A stretch of DNA of 64,000 nucleotides from Streptomyces sp. NBC_01244. GTDB taxonomy: Bacteria > Actinomycetota > Actinomycetes > Streptomycetales > Streptomycetaceae. The notes under the pieces were generated by a model. It made no database searches. It was given only the letters and a program-made list of their open reading frames with translations, and had not been told where the DNA came from. The DNA lies in contig NZ_CP108488.1 of assembly GCF_035987325.1 (NCBI RefSeq), forward strand, positions 806,001 through 870,000, in the 5' to 3' direction. The translations under genes and the position numbers were made by a program. Below are positions 7,975 to 18,929 of this stretch, piece after piece (the stretch's first letter is position 1; every line of letters starts with the position of its first letter).

Positions 7975-9361
7975 CACCGCCCTGGACCAGCTCAAGCGCT
8001 CCGGCCGGATCGTGGTCGTCGGTGCCTCGCTGGCCGGCCTGCGCGCCGCCGAGGTCATGCGGGAGAAGGGCTTCGCCGGCTCACTGACCCTGGTCGGCGA
8101 CGAGCGCCACGAGCCGTACGACCGCCCGCCGCTGTCCAAGCAGGTGCTGCTGGGCAAGGCCGAGGCCGACGGCACCCTGCTCCCCCGACGGCTCGACATC
8201 GACGCCGAATGGCGCCTGGGCGTCGCGGCCACGGGGCTCGACATGGCGGCCCGTACGGTCAAGCTCGCCGATGGCGAGGAGGTCCCGTACGACCGTCTCC
8301 TGATCGCCACCGGCGTCCGGGCCCGGCCCTGGCCGAACGAGGCAGAGGGCGAGCTCGACGGGGTCTTCACCCTGCGCACCCGCGAGGACGGGGCGGGCCT
8401 GGCCCGCGCCCTGGCGGCCGGACCGCGCCGGGTCCTGGTCATCGGCGCCGGGTTCACCGGCTCCGAGATCGCCTCGGCGTGCCGGGAGCGCGGACTGGAG
8501 GTGACCGTCGCCGAACGCGGTGACGGCCCCCTGGTCGGCGCCCTGGGCGGGGTGATCGGGGCGGTCGCCGCCGAACTCCACCGGGAGAACGGCGTGGACC
8601 TGCGGACCGGGATCATGGTGACCGCACTGGAGGGCGACTCCACCGGACGCGTGCGGGCCGCACACCTCTCCGACGGCACCACGCTGGAATGCGACGTGGT
8701 GGTCGTCTCCCTCGGAGCCCAGCGCAACACCGAGTGGCTGACCGGCTCCGGACTCGGCGCGGGTCCGCGCGGCATCGCCTGCGACGCGGGCTGCCGGGCC
8801 TTCGACCTCCGCGGGATCGTCACCGACGACATCTACGTGGCGGGCGACGTGGCCCGTTCCCCGCACGCGCTGTTCGGCTACCAGTTCCTCTCCCTGGAGC
8901 ACTGGGGCAACGCCGTGGCGCAGGCCGAGACCGCCGCCCACAACATGCTGAGCGAGGGCACCGACCGCCGGCCGCACCTGTGGGTGCCGGCGTTCTGGTC
9001 CTCTCAGTTCGGGGTGAACATCAAGTCCGTGGGCGTTCCCTCCATGGGCAGCGAGATCATGATCACCCAGGGGTCGCGGTCCGAGCGCCGGTTCACCGCG
9101 GTCTACGGCTACCAGGGCCGGGTGATCGGCGCGGTCACCTTCGACAACGGGCGCTGGCTGCAGTTCTACGAGAAGCAGATCGAGGCCTGCGCGCCCTTCC
9201 CGCCGCCGTTCACCACGGTGGACCGGCGCCCCGACGGGCAGCGGCCGATCCCGGCCGACTTCCCCGACCCCTCCCTGCCCACGCACGGCCCGACCATCAC
9301 CCTCAGCGGGTACTCGCCGGCCGACCGCCGGATCGCCACCTTCACCCCCGCCGGGCACTGA
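7967..9361 (+). CDS. FAD-dependent ferredoxin reductase
   Basis: Oxidoreductase of 464 aa that passes electrons from NAD(P)H to the ferredoxin just upstream. The FAD-binding GASLAGL motif is at the N-terminus (about residues 19-25), the NAD-binding GAGFTGSEIA lies at about residue 162, and the second FAD motif IYVAGDVARSPH at about residue 290. EPYDRPPLSKQVLLG is the conserved loop of putidaredoxin-reductase-like enzymes. It is somewhat longer than the usual 400-410 aa because of a C-terminal extension (after about residue 410) ending in YSPADRRIATFTPAGH. ATG 7967 lies inside the ferredoxin's last codons, implying translational coupling. Confidence 0.92.
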   Translation: MADTALDQLKRSGRIVVVGASLAGLRAAEVMREKGFAGSLTLVGDERHEPYDRPPLSKQVLLGKAEADGTLLPRRLDIDAEWRLGVAATGLDMAARTVKLADGEEVPYDRLLIATGVRARPWPNEAEGELDGVFTLRTREDGAGLARALAAGPRRVLVIGAGFTGSEIASACRERGLEVTVAERGDGPLVGALGGVIGAVAAELHRENGVDLRTGIMVTALEGDSTGRVRAAHLSDGTTLECDVVVVSLGAQRNTEWLTGSGLGAGPRGIACDAGCRAFDLRGIVTDDIYVAGDVARSPHALFGYQFLSLEHWGNAVAQAETAAHNMLSEGTDRRPHLWVPAFWSSQFGVNIKSVGVPSMGSEIMITQGSRSERRFTAVYGYQGRVIGAVTFDNGRWLQFYEKQIEACAPFPPPFTTVDRRPDGQRPIPADFPDPSLPTHGPTITLSGYSPADRRIATFTPAGH

Positions 9362-9385
9362 CCCGCACGTACCCGGAGGACTCCC

Positions 9386-10624
<1,239 letters not shown>

Positions 10625-10670
10625 GCAGCCGCCGGGCAGCCGCCCTGCAGACGCCGAGCAGGCCCTGAGC

Positions 10671-10702
10671 CGGGCCCCGGACCAGCCCTGGTCCGGGGCC
10701 CG
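10671..10702. terminator. Bidirectional hairpin terminator
   Basis: A perfect 14-bp GC-rich stem (CGGGCCCCGGACCA paired with TGGTCCGGGGCCCG) with a 4-nt loop sits between the convergent P450 and EF-hand genes. The position and symmetry suit termination from both sides. Confidence 0.75.
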
Positions 10703-10709
10703 CTCGCGG

Positions 10710-10961
10710 CTACCAGCCGAAGCGGCGGTCGACCTCGCGCTCGAACTCCTCGAAGGACAGCACGTCGTCGCCGTCCGCGTTCGCCCGGTCGAAAAGGGCC
10801 GAGGAGGTGTCGACGTCGCCCACGGCCCAGAAGGGCAGATCGCCCTGGGCTGCGAGGGTGGGGCCCTTGCTGCGCAGGGCCGTGATCACCTCGACCCTGG
10901 TCAGCACCCCGTCGCTGTTCAGGTCGAGCGCGTCGAAGAGCTTGCGGGCCTTCTCACTCAT
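10710..10961 (-). CDS. EF-hand calcium-binding protein
   Basis: Acidic protein of 83 aa with two EF-hand loops. Loop 1, DLNSDGVLTRVE, is canonical (D1, N3, D5, G6, E12). Loop 2, NADGDDVLSFEE, keeps D3, D5 and E12, but has N at position 1 and D where glycine is normal at position 6, so its affinity may differ. Small EF-hand proteins of this type are common in Streptomyces and are presumed intracellular Ca2+ sensors or buffers. ATG 10961 is preceded by AAAGGA. The gene stands alone, tail-to-tail with the P450. Confidence 0.88.
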   Translation of the reverse strand: MSEKARKLFDALDLNSDGVLTRVEVITALRSKGPTLAAQGDLPFWAVGDVDTSSALFDRANADGDDVLSFEEFEREVDRRFGW

Positions 10962-11080
10962 GACAGGGTCCTTTCGATGGACTGCGCGGTGCGGGAGACG
11001 ACGGGGCGCGGACCCCGGGGCGTCAGCTTATGACCCGCCTCCGCGCCCCCATCCGCCGGTGTCCCTCGCTACCTCCCTCG

Positions 11081-12214
11081 CTACCGCACACCGTCCGCCA
11101 GGGCCGTGACCGGCGCCTCGCGCTGATGCGGGACCGGCGACACCGGAGAGACCAGCGCGACCCCTGCGAGCGGCACGGACCGGGAGTCCTCCTGGTGGAG
11201 CGCGACCGTCCGCGTGGGGGCCGGGATCGAAATGCCCTCCGCCCGGAACCGGCTGTGCAGGCGTTTGATGAACTCGTGCTTGATCCGGTACTGGTCACTG
11301 AACTCGCCGACGCCGAGGATCACCGTGAAGTTGATCCTGGAGTCCGCGAAGGTGTGGAAGCGTACGGCTCCTTCGTGGTCGGGGACCGCGCCGTTGATGT
11401 CCGCCATGACCCCGTCGACCACCTCGAGGGTCACCCGCTCGACGTGCTCCAGGTCGCTCTCGTAGCCCACTCCCACCTGGACCATGATCGACAACTGCTG
11501 TTCCGGCTGGGTGAAGTTGGTCATGTTCGTGCGCGCGAGCCGCCCGTTGGGGATGATCACCAGGTTGTTCGACAGGTTGCGGACCACGGTGTTGCGCCAG
11601 TTGATGTCGACGACGTACCCCTCCTCACCGCTCGTCAGACGGATGTAGTCACCGGGCTGCACCGTCTTCGAGGCGAGGATGTGCACGCCCGCGAAGAGGT
11701 TGGCCAGGGTGTCCTGCAGCGCCAGGGCCACCGCCAGACCGCCCACGCCGAGGGCGGTGAGCAAGGGTGCGATGGACACGCCCACGGATTCGAGGGCGAC
11801 GAGCAGGCCGATCGCGAGCACCAGAACGCGCGTGATGTTGACGAATATGGTGGCCGATCCGGCCACTCCCGTCCGCGCCTGGGCCACGGACTGGACGAGG
11901 CCGGCGACGACGCGGGCCACGCCGACCGTGGCGACGAGGATCAGCAGCGCGGTCAGCGAGTGGTTCACCCACCCGGAGACGCGTGCGCTGAGCGGCAGCG
12001 TCGAGGCGGCCACGGCGGCGCCCGCGATGACGGCCGCCGCGGGTGCGAGGGTGCGCAGCGCGTCGACCATGATGTCGTCGCCGCTCCACCGGGTCCTGAG
12101 GGCGTGCTTGGACAGCCACCGCACGAGGGCGCGCAGCAGCAGCCCGGCGAGACCGCCCGCGGCCAGCGCGATGCCGGCGATCAGCCAGTCGTGCAGGACG
12201 AGGTCCCGGCTCAA
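11081..12214 (-). CDS. MscS-family small-conductance mechanosensitive channel
   Basis: Membrane protein of 377 aa with an N-terminal block of about four or five transmembrane segments. The pore-lining TM3 and beta domain follow (ALGVGGLAVALALQDTLANLFAG, then QPGDYIRLTSGEEGYVVDINWRNTVVR in pieces: PGDYIRLTSGEEG, VVDINWRNTVVRN, IIPNGRLA). It opens under membrane tension to relieve hypo-osmotic shock. The start is TTG at 12214, chosen for GGAGGA eight bases upstream. The C-terminal tail of about 40 residues is specific to this protein. Monocistronic by spacing. Confidence 0.9.
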   Translation of the reverse strand: MSRDLVLHDWLIAGIALAAGGLAGLLLRALVRWLSKHALRTRWSGDDIMVDALRTLAPAAAVIAGAAVAASTLPLSARVSGWVNHSLTALLILVATVGVARVVAGLVQSVAQARTGVAGSATIFVNITRVLVLAIGLLVALESVGVSIAPLLTALGVGGLAVALALQDTLANLFAGVHILASKTVQPGDYIRLTSGEEGYVVDINWRNTVVRNLSNNLVIIPNGRLARTNMTNFTQPEQQLSIMVQVGVGYESDLEHVERVTLEVVDGVMADINGAVPDHEGAVRFHTFADSRINFTVILGVGEFSDQYRIKHEFIKRLHSRFRAEGISIPAPTRTVALHQEDSRSVPLAGVALVSPVSPVPHQREAPVTALADGVR

Positions 12215-12486
12215 CGGACGTCCTCCGCCGCTCGCCGGACCAGGGAGGCGGGGGCCGGCCCTGCGGGCCGCCCGATGAGGGGTGTGGTCACCTTGTCACC
12301 TGTCAGTTCGTCGTGCGTGGGGCCGCGTTCGCGCATGCGTGCGCATCCGGAACGGACTGCCATCCTGCCCCATGGGCAGCGCGGCGCCGAGCTCGGGCCC
12401 CGCGGGTGCACGACTCGCTCGGGAACCCCGTCCGGTCGGGGGCTCGACGCCGTCAGGGACGGAACGCGGTCAGGTGCCCGGGCCGG

Positions 12487-13320
12487 TCAGGCGTCCGCGG
12501 CCCGGCCCGGTTCCTCGTCCCGGGGCCCGGGCGGCTCGGCCGACGCCGGATCCAGGATCCGGTTGAGGAAGCTCCTGGTCCGCTCCTGCCGGGGATCCCC
12601 GACCACTTGGGCCGCCGGGCCGTGCTCGACGATGACCCCGCCGTCCATGAACACGACCCGGTCCGCGACCTCGCGGGCGAAGCTCATCTCGTGGGTGACC
12701 ACCATCATCGTCATGCCCTCGCCCGCCAGGACCCGCATCACCGCGAGCACCTCGCCGACGAGTTCGGGGTCCAGCGCCGAGGTCGGCTCGTCGAAGAGCA
12801 TCACTTCCGGGCCCATGGACAGGGCCCTGGCGATCGCCACCCGCTGCTGCTGGCCGCCGGACAACTGGGCCGGGTACGCCTCGGACTTGTCGGAGAGGCC
12901 GACGCGGGCGAGGTTCTCCCGGGCCACGGCCTCGGCCTCGGCCTTGCTCCGGCCCAGGACGCGGCGCTGGGGCAGGGTGAGGTTCTCGCGCACGCTGACG
13001 TGCGGGAAGAGGTTGAACTGCTGGAAGACCATCCCGATGCGGCGGCGTACGGCGTCGATGTCGACGTCCAGGTCCGTCACCTCGGTTCCGCCGACGAAGA
13101 CCCGGCCCTCGCTGGGCTCTTCGAGCAGGTTCACACAGCGCAGCAGCGTCGATTTGCCCGAGCCGGAGGGCCCGATGACGCACACCACCTCGCCGCGGGC
13201 GATGTCGAGGTCGATACCGCGCAGGACGTGGTTGGCGCCGAAGGACTTGTGCAGTCCCCGGATCTCGATCTCCGGGCCGTCCTTGGCCGTCGTGTCCACC
13301 GCTGGGGTCTCCTGTGGCAT
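12487..13320 (-). CDS. Polar amino-acid ABC importer, ATP-binding subunit
   Basis: ATPase of 277 aa. Walker A is GPSGSGKST (about residue 52), the signature [15 protein letters not shown] is at about residue 152, Walker B is [15 protein letters not shown], and the switch histidine is in VVTHEMSFA. It is of GlnQ/HisP type. It lies 7 bp downstream of the permease and forms the third gene of a substrate-binding protein/permease/ATPase operon. Substrates of such systems are glutamate, glutamine, aspartate or basic amino acids; the sequence alone does not decide. Confidence 0.92.
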   Translation of the reverse strand: MPQETPAVDTTAKDGPEIEIRGLHKSFGANHVLRGIDLDIARGEVVCVIGPSGSGKSTLLRCVNLLEEPSEGRVFVGGTEVTDLDVDIDAVRRRIGMVFQQFNLFPHVSVRENLTLPQRRVLGRSKAEAEAVARENLARVGLSDKSEAYPAQLSGGQQQRVAIARALSMGPEVMLFDEPTSALDPELVGEVLAVMRVLAGEGMTMMVVTHEMSFAREVADRVVFMDGGVIVEHGPAAQVVGDPRQERTRSFLNRILDPASAEPPGPRDEEPGRAADA

Positions 13321-13327
13321 GTCTTCC

Positions 13328-14128
13328 TCACACGGCCTTGTCCGCGCGGGCCTCCAGGCGGCGCACCACGAAGCTCAGCGGCACGGTCACCAGGAGGTAG
13401 CACAGGCCCGCGACCAGGATCGGGGTGGAGTTGGCGGTCTGGCTGGCGAGGTCCCGTCCGAACTTCGTCAGTTCGCGCTCGGACAGCGTCACGCCGAGGA
13501 ACAGCACGAGCGAGGAGTCCTTGAAGAGCAGGACGAGCTCGTTGGTGAGGGGCGGGATGACGATGCGGAAGGCCTGCGGGATGACGACCGAGACCATGGC
13601 GCGGGCGTGCGAGAAGCCCAGCGAGCGGGCGGCTTCCATCTGTCCCTTGGGGACCGCCTGGATGCCGGCCCGAATCGTTTCCGCCATGTAGGCGGCGGCC
13701 ACCAGTCCCAGGCCGATCGCGACCTTGCCGTACGTGCCGCCCGGGATCTCCGTACCGGGGAACGCCAAGGGCACCGCCACGCCCACGAAGATGAAGATCA
13801 GCAGGGCCGGGAGCCCCCGGAACAGCTCGATGTAGACGCTCGCGACCCACCGGTACGGGGCCACGGAGGACAGCCTCATCATGGCGATGACCAGACCGAG
13901 GACCAGGCCGAGGAGGAACCCGGAGGTCGTGTAGACCACCGTGTTGCGCAGGGCCGTGGTGATGATCTCCGGGAAGAGCCGCAGCGCCAGGTCCTTCTGG
14001 GCGAACTGGTTCTGCAGCCTCCCCCAGTCCGCGGAGACGGCGATCAGCACCAGCACCGCGACGAAGAGCGCGTACTGCAGTCCCTGCGAGACCCGGCGGC
14101 GCTGGCGCCGGGTCAGCCGGGAGGTCAC
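13328..14128 (-). CDS. Polar amino-acid ABC importer, permease subunit
   Basis: HisM/GlnP-type permease of 266 aa with about five membrane spans. The EAA loop is visible ([25 protein letters not shown], in pieces: [11 protein letters not shown] and [13 protein letters not shown]). The GTG start at 14128 overlaps the substrate-binding-protein stop (GTGA); the open frame further upstream is a shadow. A basic N-terminal extension (LTRRQRRR) precedes TM1. Only one permease gene is present, so the channel is presumably a homodimer. Confidence 0.9.
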   Translation of the reverse strand: MTSRLTRRQRRRVSQGLQYALFVAVLVLIAVSADWGRLQNQFAQKDLALRLFPEIITTALRNTVVYTTSGFLLGLVLGLVIAMMRLSSVAPYRWVASVYIELFRGLPALLIFIFVGVAVPLAFPGTEIPGGTYGKVAIGLGLVAAAYMAETIRAGIQAVPKGQMEAARSLGFSHARAMVSVVIPQAFRIVIPPLTNELVLLFKDSSLVLFLGVTLSERELTKFGRDLASQTANSTPILVAGLCYLLVTVPLSFVVRRLEARADKAV

Positions 14129-14973
14129 GGGGTGGTCTGGGGCAGCGGGCCGATCCACTGCTCGTAGAGCTTCTTGTAGGTGCCGTCGGCCTTCGCGTCG
14201 GTGATCGCCTTGTCGATCGCGGCCACGAGGGCGGTGTTGCCCTTCTTCACCGAGAAGCCGTACTGCTCGCCGGTCTCGATGTTCTGTCCGAGGGTGAACT
14301 CCGCCGCGTTCTTGGGGTCCTTGAGCCAGCCCTGGACCACGGGGTAGTCGATGACGACCGCGTCCACCTGGCCGGTGCGCAGTCCGTTGATGACCGCGTC
14401 CGAGCTTTCGAAGGCGACGGGGTCGAAGCCCTGGGCCTTGGCGTAGCTCTCGCCGGTGGTTTCGGCCTGCGCGCCCAGCTTCTTCGACTTCGCCTTGAGG
14501 TCGGCCAGCGAGGTGACGCCGCTCTTCTTGGTGGCGAGCAGTGCCTGCGTGGCGTCGAAGTAGGGGACGGAGAAGTCGACGTTCTTCTTGCGCTCGTCGG
14601 TGATCGTCATTCCGGCGGCCGCGAGGTCGCACTCGCCGGAGTTCAGGAAGGCTCCGGTCTTGAAGTTTTCGAAGGGCGTGTCGAGGATCTTCTGCTCGAC
14701 CTTGAGCCGGGTCGCCACCAGGTCGACCAGCGCCACGTCGAATCCGACGACCTTGCCGTCCTTCTCGAACTGGAACGGCGGATAGGGCAGGTGGGTGCAG
14801 GTCGTCAGTTTGCCCTTCTCCACGACGGGCACTCCGCCGGCCGCCTCGCTCGGGCCGTCATCGCCCGAGGAGCATCCCGCGACGAGGAACGCGCCCGCCG
14901 CCGCGGCCGCGGCGGCGACGCGGATGCGGGGACCTGCGGGGCGCTTGCGGTTTCCTCTGGCCGTCCGGAACAC
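14125..14973 (-). CDS. Polar amino-acid ABC importer, substrate-binding lipoprotein
   Basis: Protein of 282 aa with a lipoprotein signal: a basic N-terminus, an Ala-rich core and the lipobox LVAGC, followed by a SSGDDG tether. The mature part is a family-3 periplasmic-type binding protein (PYPPFQFEKDGKVVGFDVAL is the family opening; AAAGMTITDERKK and QTANVDAVV-like segments follow). It captures an amino acid outside the membrane for the downstream permease and ATPase. It is the first gene of the operon; the 209-bp upstream gap to the oligopeptide operon must hold its promoter, but no convincing -35/-10 pair was seen. Confidence 0.9.
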   Translation of the reverse strand: MFRTARGNRKRPAGPRIRVAAAAAAAGAFLVAGCSSGDDGPSEAAGGVPVVEKGKLTTCTHLPYPPFQFEKDGKVVGFDVALVDLVATRLKVEQKILDTPFENFKTGAFLNSGECDLAAAGMTITDERKKNVDFSVPYFDATQALLATKKSGVTSLADLKAKSKKLGAQAETTGESYAKAQGFDPVAFESSDAVINGLRTGQVDAVVIDYPVVQGWLKDPKNAAEFTLGQNIETGEQYGFSVKKGNTALVAAIDKAITDAKADGTYKKLYEQWIGPLPQTTP

Positions 14974-15182
14974 GGTTGACCTCCACGAGTGCGGGTCGAG
15001 CGGCGATCACGGGCGGGACCGTCCGCGGCGATCGTAAGCCACGGGCGGCGCCCGCTGAGGGATCTTCCGCCATGCGTTCCGGCGGCGCCAGGGCGGATCC
15101 CGGCCATGATCACCCGGCTGCCCGGAGGTGCCGGGCCGTCCGCCTCGCCGCCGGGGCGGGCTCGTACGAACCCGCCCCGGCG

Positions 15183-16094
15183 TCACACCCCTGCCGCCGT
15201 CGCCTTCGCTGTCGGAGCCGCCGTCGCCGTCGCCGTCAGCGGGTCCAGCTCTCGGCGGCGCCGGCTGATCGAGTCGGGGTCCCAGCCCGGACGGGGTACG
15301 GAGGCCAGCAGCAGCCGGGTGTAGGGGTGCTCTGGGTCGGTGAGGAGCTCGCCCACCGGGCGGTGTTCCATCGTGCGGCCGCGGTACATGACGAGCGCCT
15401 CGTCGCAGACGTAGCGGACCACGGCCAGGTCGTGGCTGACGAAGACCAGGCCGATCCCGGTGTCGCGCCGGATGTCGGAGAGCAGGTTGAGCACCTGTGC
15501 CTGCACGGAGACGTCGAGGGCGGACACCGCTTCGTCGAGCACCAGGACGGCGGGTTCGACGGCCAGTGCCCGTGCGATCGCGGCGCGCTGGCGCTGTCCG
15601 CCGGAGAGCCTGCGGGGCAGGGCGGCGGCCTCGCGGTCGCCGAGGCCGACTTGGGCCAGCAGTTCCCGTACCCGTGCGGCCCGGGCCGTCCGGTCGGACA
15701 GGCCGTGCAGTCTGAGCACGCCGTCGACGGTCGCGCCGATGCTGATCCGCGCGTCCAGGGAGAGGTAGGGGTCCTGGAAGACGATCTGCACTGCCTTGGC
15801 GCGGGCCAGCCGGGCAGGCCTCCCCCGTACGGAGGCCGCCAGCGGCCGGCCCTGGACCAGGATCTCGCCCGCATCGGGGCGTTCCAGGCCGATCAGCATC
15901 CGGGCCGTGGTGGTCTTGCCCGAACCGGATTCGCCCACGATGCCGAGCGCCCCGCCTGCCCGTACGGAGAACGACAGGTCGTCGACGGCGACGACCTCCG
16001 TCCCGCCGGTCCGGTAGGTCTTGCGCAGTCCGCTCACCCGGAGGAGCTCCGGAGGGAGTTCCGGGGTGGTGTCCTTGCTCGGAAGGTTGCTCAA
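15183..16094 (-). CDS. Oligopeptide-type ABC importer, ATPase 2 (OppF/DppF-like)
   Basis: ATPase of 303 aa. Walker A is GESGSGKTTTARML (about residue 54), the signature LSGGQRQRAAIARAL, Walker B VLVLDEAVSALDV and the H-loop FVSHDLAVVRYV. The C-terminus has the OppF extension (EHPYTRLLLASVPRPGWDPDS) and ends in a low-complexity Ala/Thr tail. The ATG overlaps the stop of the paired ATPase (ATGA). It is the last gene of the six-gene amidohydrolase-importer operon reading leftward from 22416. Confidence 0.92.
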   Translation of the reverse strand: MSNLPSKDTTPELPPELLRVSGLRKTYRTGGTEVVAVDDLSFSVRAGGALGIVGESGSGKTTTARMLIGLERPDAGEILVQGRPLAASVRGRPARLARAKAVQIVFQDPYLSLDARISIGATVDGVLRLHGLSDRTARAARVRELLAQVGLGDREAAALPRRLSGGQRQRAAIARALAVEPAVLVLDEAVSALDVSVQAQVLNLLSDIRRDTGIGLVFVSHDLAVVRYVCDEALVMYRGRTMEHRPVGELLTDPEHPYTRLLLASVPRPGWDPDSISRRRRELDPLTATATAAPTAKATAAGV

Positions 16095-17065
16095 CTGTCC
16101 TCCTTCAGGCCGATTTCGGCGGCGCGGTGGCAGGCGACTTCGGCCGGTCCGTGCCGCACGAGCTCCGGCACGGACCGGTCGCAGCGGCCCGGTTCGGCGA
16201 ACCGGCAGCGGGGTGCGAAGGCGCAGCCGGGGGCCGACTCCAGCAGGCCCATCGGGGCGCCGGGGATGGGGGTGAGGCGGGCCAGGGGTCCCGCGAGGGG
16301 CGGGGAGGATCCGAGCAGGCCCGCGGTGTAGGGGTGCCGGGGGGAGGCGAAGAGTTCCGCGACGGGCGCCGTTTCGACGATCCGGCCCGCGTACATGACG
16401 TAGATCCGGTCGCTGACGGAGGCGGCGAGCTCGATGTCGTGGGTGATGAGGAGGAGCCCGAGGCCGCGTTCGCGCTGGAGCCGGCCCAGGACTGCCAGGA
16501 TCTCGGCCTGGGTGCTGACGTCGAGCGCGGTGGTCGGCTCGTCGCAGAGCAGGAGCCGGGGTTCGGCGGTGAGGGCCGCGGCGATCACGACGCGCTGGAG
16601 CATGCCGCCGGAGAGCTCGTGCGGGAACTGGTTCAGGTGGCGGACGGGGTCGGGCAGGCCGACCGCGTCGAGCAGTTCGGCGGCCCTGACGTTCGCCCGG
16701 GCCTTGGACCAGCCGTGCACCAGGCGCAGCGGTTCGGTGAGGAAGTCCCCGACCCGGCGTACCGGGTTGATGGCGGCCCGGGGGTCCTGGTAGATCATCG
16801 CCGCTTTGTTGGTGCGCACCTCGCGCAGGCTCGCGGGGGTGGCGCCGACCAGGTCGGTGCCGTCCACGCGGACCCGGCCGCCGATCTCGGCGCCCTGCGG
16901 GAACAGGCCGAGTGCGGCGCGGGCGGTGACGGACTTGCCGGAGCCGGATTCGCCGACCAGGGCGACGACCTCGCCGGCCGCGACGGTGAGGCTGACCCCG
17001 TCGAGGAGGGGGCGGGCCATCGCGGGAAGGGTGACGCGCAGGGCTTGGTAGTCGAGCAGTGTCAT
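16091..17065 (-). CDS. Oligopeptide-type ABC importer, ATPase 1 (OppD/DppD-like)
   Basis: ATPase of 324 aa. Walker A is GESGSGKSVTARAAL (about residue 38), with LSGGMLQRVVIAAAL, LLCDEPTTALDV and the H-loop LLITHDIELA. The C-terminus carries the OppD-type cysteine cluster (GCAFAPRCRFAEPGRCD), which in homologues binds an Fe-S centre. It overlaps both neighbours by 4 bp and works as a heterodimer with the downstream ATPase. SGGM instead of SGGQ in the signature is common in this subfamily. Confidence 0.92.
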   Translation of the reverse strand: MTLLDYQALRVTLPAMARPLLDGVSLTVAAGEVVALVGESGSGKSVTARAALGLFPQGAEIGGRVRVDGTDLVGATPASLREVRTNKAAMIYQDPRAAINPVRRVGDFLTEPLRLVHGWSKARANVRAAELLDAVGLPDPVRHLNQFPHELSGGMLQRVVIAAALTAEPRLLLCDEPTTALDVSTQAEILAVLGRLQRERGLGLLLITHDIELAASVSDRIYVMYAGRIVETAPVAELFASPRHPYTAGLLGSSPPLAGPLARLTPIPGAPMGLLESAPGCAFAPRCRFAEPGRCDRSVPELVRHGPAEVACHRAAEIGLKEDS

Positions 17066-17952
17066 CGGGAGTCCCTCCCCGCGAGCCGGTCGCCGAGGTC
17101 TTCCCCGACGACGTTGAAGGCGACCACGACCAGGACGACCGCCACGGCCGGCGCGATCGCGGAGAGCGGCTGGCCCTGCAGGACGGCCGCCTGCCCCTGG
17201 TTGATCATGGCTCCCCAGTCGGGGGTGGGCGGCTGGACGCCGAGTCCGAGGAAGGAGAGGGCGGCGAGGTCGAGCAGCGCGTAGCCGAAGTTCACCGTCG
17301 ACTGTGCGAGCAGCGTCGGGGCGATGTTGGGCAGCAGCCTGCGGACGGTGACGTAGAGGGGCGAGTGGCCCTGTACCTGGTAGGCGGCGATGTAGGGCCG
17401 GGACTTCTCCCGGACGGCCAGGCCCCGTACGAGGCGTGCGGTGTACGGCATGTAGGCGATGGCCATGGCGATCACCGGAGCCGTCATCCCCTTGCCGAAC
17501 AGGGCCACCGCGAGGATCGCGAGGAGCAGCGCGGGGAAGGCGAACAGGACGTCGAGGACCCGGCCGACGGCGGTGTCGATCCAGCCTCCGCGCCAGGCGG
17601 TGAACAGGCCGACGGCGACACCGAGGACCGTGGAGAACAGCACGACCGCCAGGGGTCCGGCCAGGCTGGTCCGGGTGCCGACGACGAGCGCCGAGAGGGT
17701 GTCGTGGCCGCCCTGGTCGGTGCCCAGCCAGTGCTGGGCGCTCGGCCCCAGGAGGGTGTCGCCGAGCTGTCCGAAGGTGGGGTCGTACGGGGCGATCCAG
17801 GGGCCCAGGATCGCGAGGAGCACGAACAGGACGAGGAGCGCCAGGCAGGTCCGCTGGAGCCGGCCGCCGCCGAGGCGTCGCAGCCGGGCGAGCGGATCGC
17901 GCCGGGCACGGGGGGTACGGGTCGGGACGCCCGTTTCGGGAAGGGTGCTCAT
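17062..17952 (-). CDS. Oligopeptide-type ABC importer, permease C
   Basis: Permease of 296 aa with an N-terminal membrane anchor (LQRTCLALLVLFVLLAILGPW) and about five further spans. The DppC/OppC core includes LGTDQGGHDTLSALVVGTRTSL (in pieces: GTDQGGHDTLS and VGTRTSLAGP), the EAA-type loop YIAAYQVQGHSPLYVTVRRLLPN and the terminal LSFLGLGVQPPTPDWGAMI. It pairs with the permease encoded immediately upstream, with ATGA-type overlaps at both ends. Confidence 0.92.
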   Translation of the reverse strand: MSTLPETGVPTRTPRARRDPLARLRRLGGGRLQRTCLALLVLFVLLAILGPWIAPYDPTFGQLGDTLLGPSAQHWLGTDQGGHDTLSALVVGTRTSLAGPLAVVLFSTVLGVAVGLFTAWRGGWIDTAVGRVLDVLFAFPALLLAILAVALFGKGMTAPVIAMAIAYMPYTARLVRGLAVREKSRPYIAAYQVQGHSPLYVTVRRLLPNIAPTLLAQSTVNFGYALLDLAALSFLGLGVQPPTPDWGAMINQGQAAVLQGQPLSAIAPAVAVVLVVVAFNVVGEDLGDRLAGRDSR

Positions 17953-18929
17953 CGGGCGCTCCCCGCCGCGGCCGTGCGCGGATCGATCAGTGGGTGGACC
18001 AGGTCCACGAGGGCGTTGACGATGACGAAGGCGGCCACCACGAGCAGCACGATGGCCTGGACGACCTGGAAGTCGAGCTGGTCGACGGACTGCACCAGCA
18101 GGGAGCCCACGCCGGACATTCCGAAGGCGGTCTCGACGATCGCGGTGCTGACCAGCATGCCGGAGACCAGGAGCGCGGAGACGGTGACGATCGGTCCGAG
18201 CGCGTTGCGCAGGACGTGCCGCCTGATCACGGTGCGCCGTGGCGCTCCGCGGCTCAGCGCGACCTCCACGTGGTCGCGGCTCAGCTCGTCGAGCATGGCC
18301 GAACGGGTCACGCGGGTCACCAGGGCGGTGAAGGTGACGGAAAGGGCCGCCGCCGGGAGGATCACGTGGTGCAACCGGTCCATGAGGCCTTCGCCGTTGC
18401 CGATGGTGGGGAACCAGCCCAGCTCCACCCCGAACACCGACCTGAGCAGCAGGGCGGCGACGAAGGCGGGTGCGGCCGCTCCCACCGTGACGAGCAGCAT
18501 CAGGGAGCGGTCGGTGCGCGAACCCCGGCGCAGGGCCCCGATGATGCCGGAGCCGATGCCGAACACGGCGATCATCAGGCCGGATACGGCGATCAGCAGC
18601 ATGGAGGAGGGCAGCCGCGACCAGATGACCGCGGAGACGTCCTGGTGGAAGAGGTAGGAGCGGCCGAAGTCACCGTGCAGCACCCCTTCGAGCCAGTTCC
18701 AGTACCGGACCAGGAAGGGTTCGTCGAAGCCGTACTGGCTGCGGAGCGCGGCCAGGTCCTCCGGGCTGGGGCTCCGTCCCTTGACCAGGAAGCTCGCCGG
18801 GTCCCCGGGGGCCAGGAAGAGGGAGGAGAAGACGAGGAAGGAGGTGACGAGCAGGGTCGCCGCCATGCCGGCGAGCTTGCGCAGCACCCGTACGGCGCGG
18901 GTCTTCGCGGCCGTCGCCGCGGCCGTCAT
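17949..18929 (-). CDS. Oligopeptide-type ABC importer, permease B
   Basis: Permease of 326 aa. ATG 18929 overlaps the substrate-binding-protein stop by 4 bp. About six spans; TM1 is MAATLLVTSFLVFSSLFLAPGDPA, followed by the conserved YGFDEPFLVRYWNWLEGVLHGDFGRSY region (pieces: YGFDEPFLVRYW and GVLHGDFGRSY). The EAA loop is VEVALSRGAPRRTVIRRHVLRNA. It forms the pore with permease C. The long open frame to its left end beyond 18929 is antisense shadow. Confidence 0.92.
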   Translation of the reverse strand: MTAAATAAKTRAVRVLRKLAGMAATLLVTSFLVFSSLFLAPGDPASFLVKGRSPSPEDLAALRSQYGFDEPFLVRYWNWLEGVLHGDFGRSYLFHQDVSAVIWSRLPSSMLLIAVSGLMIAVFGIGSGIIGALRRGSRTDRSLMLLVTVGAAAPAFVAALLLRSVFGVELGWFPTIGNGEGLMDRLHHVILPAAALSVTFTALVTRVTRSAMLDELSRDHVEVALSRGAPRRTVIRRHVLRNALGPIVTVSALLVSGMLVSTAIVETAFGMSGVGSLLVQSVDQLDFQVVQAIVLLVVAAFVIVNALVDLVHPLIDPRTAAAGSAR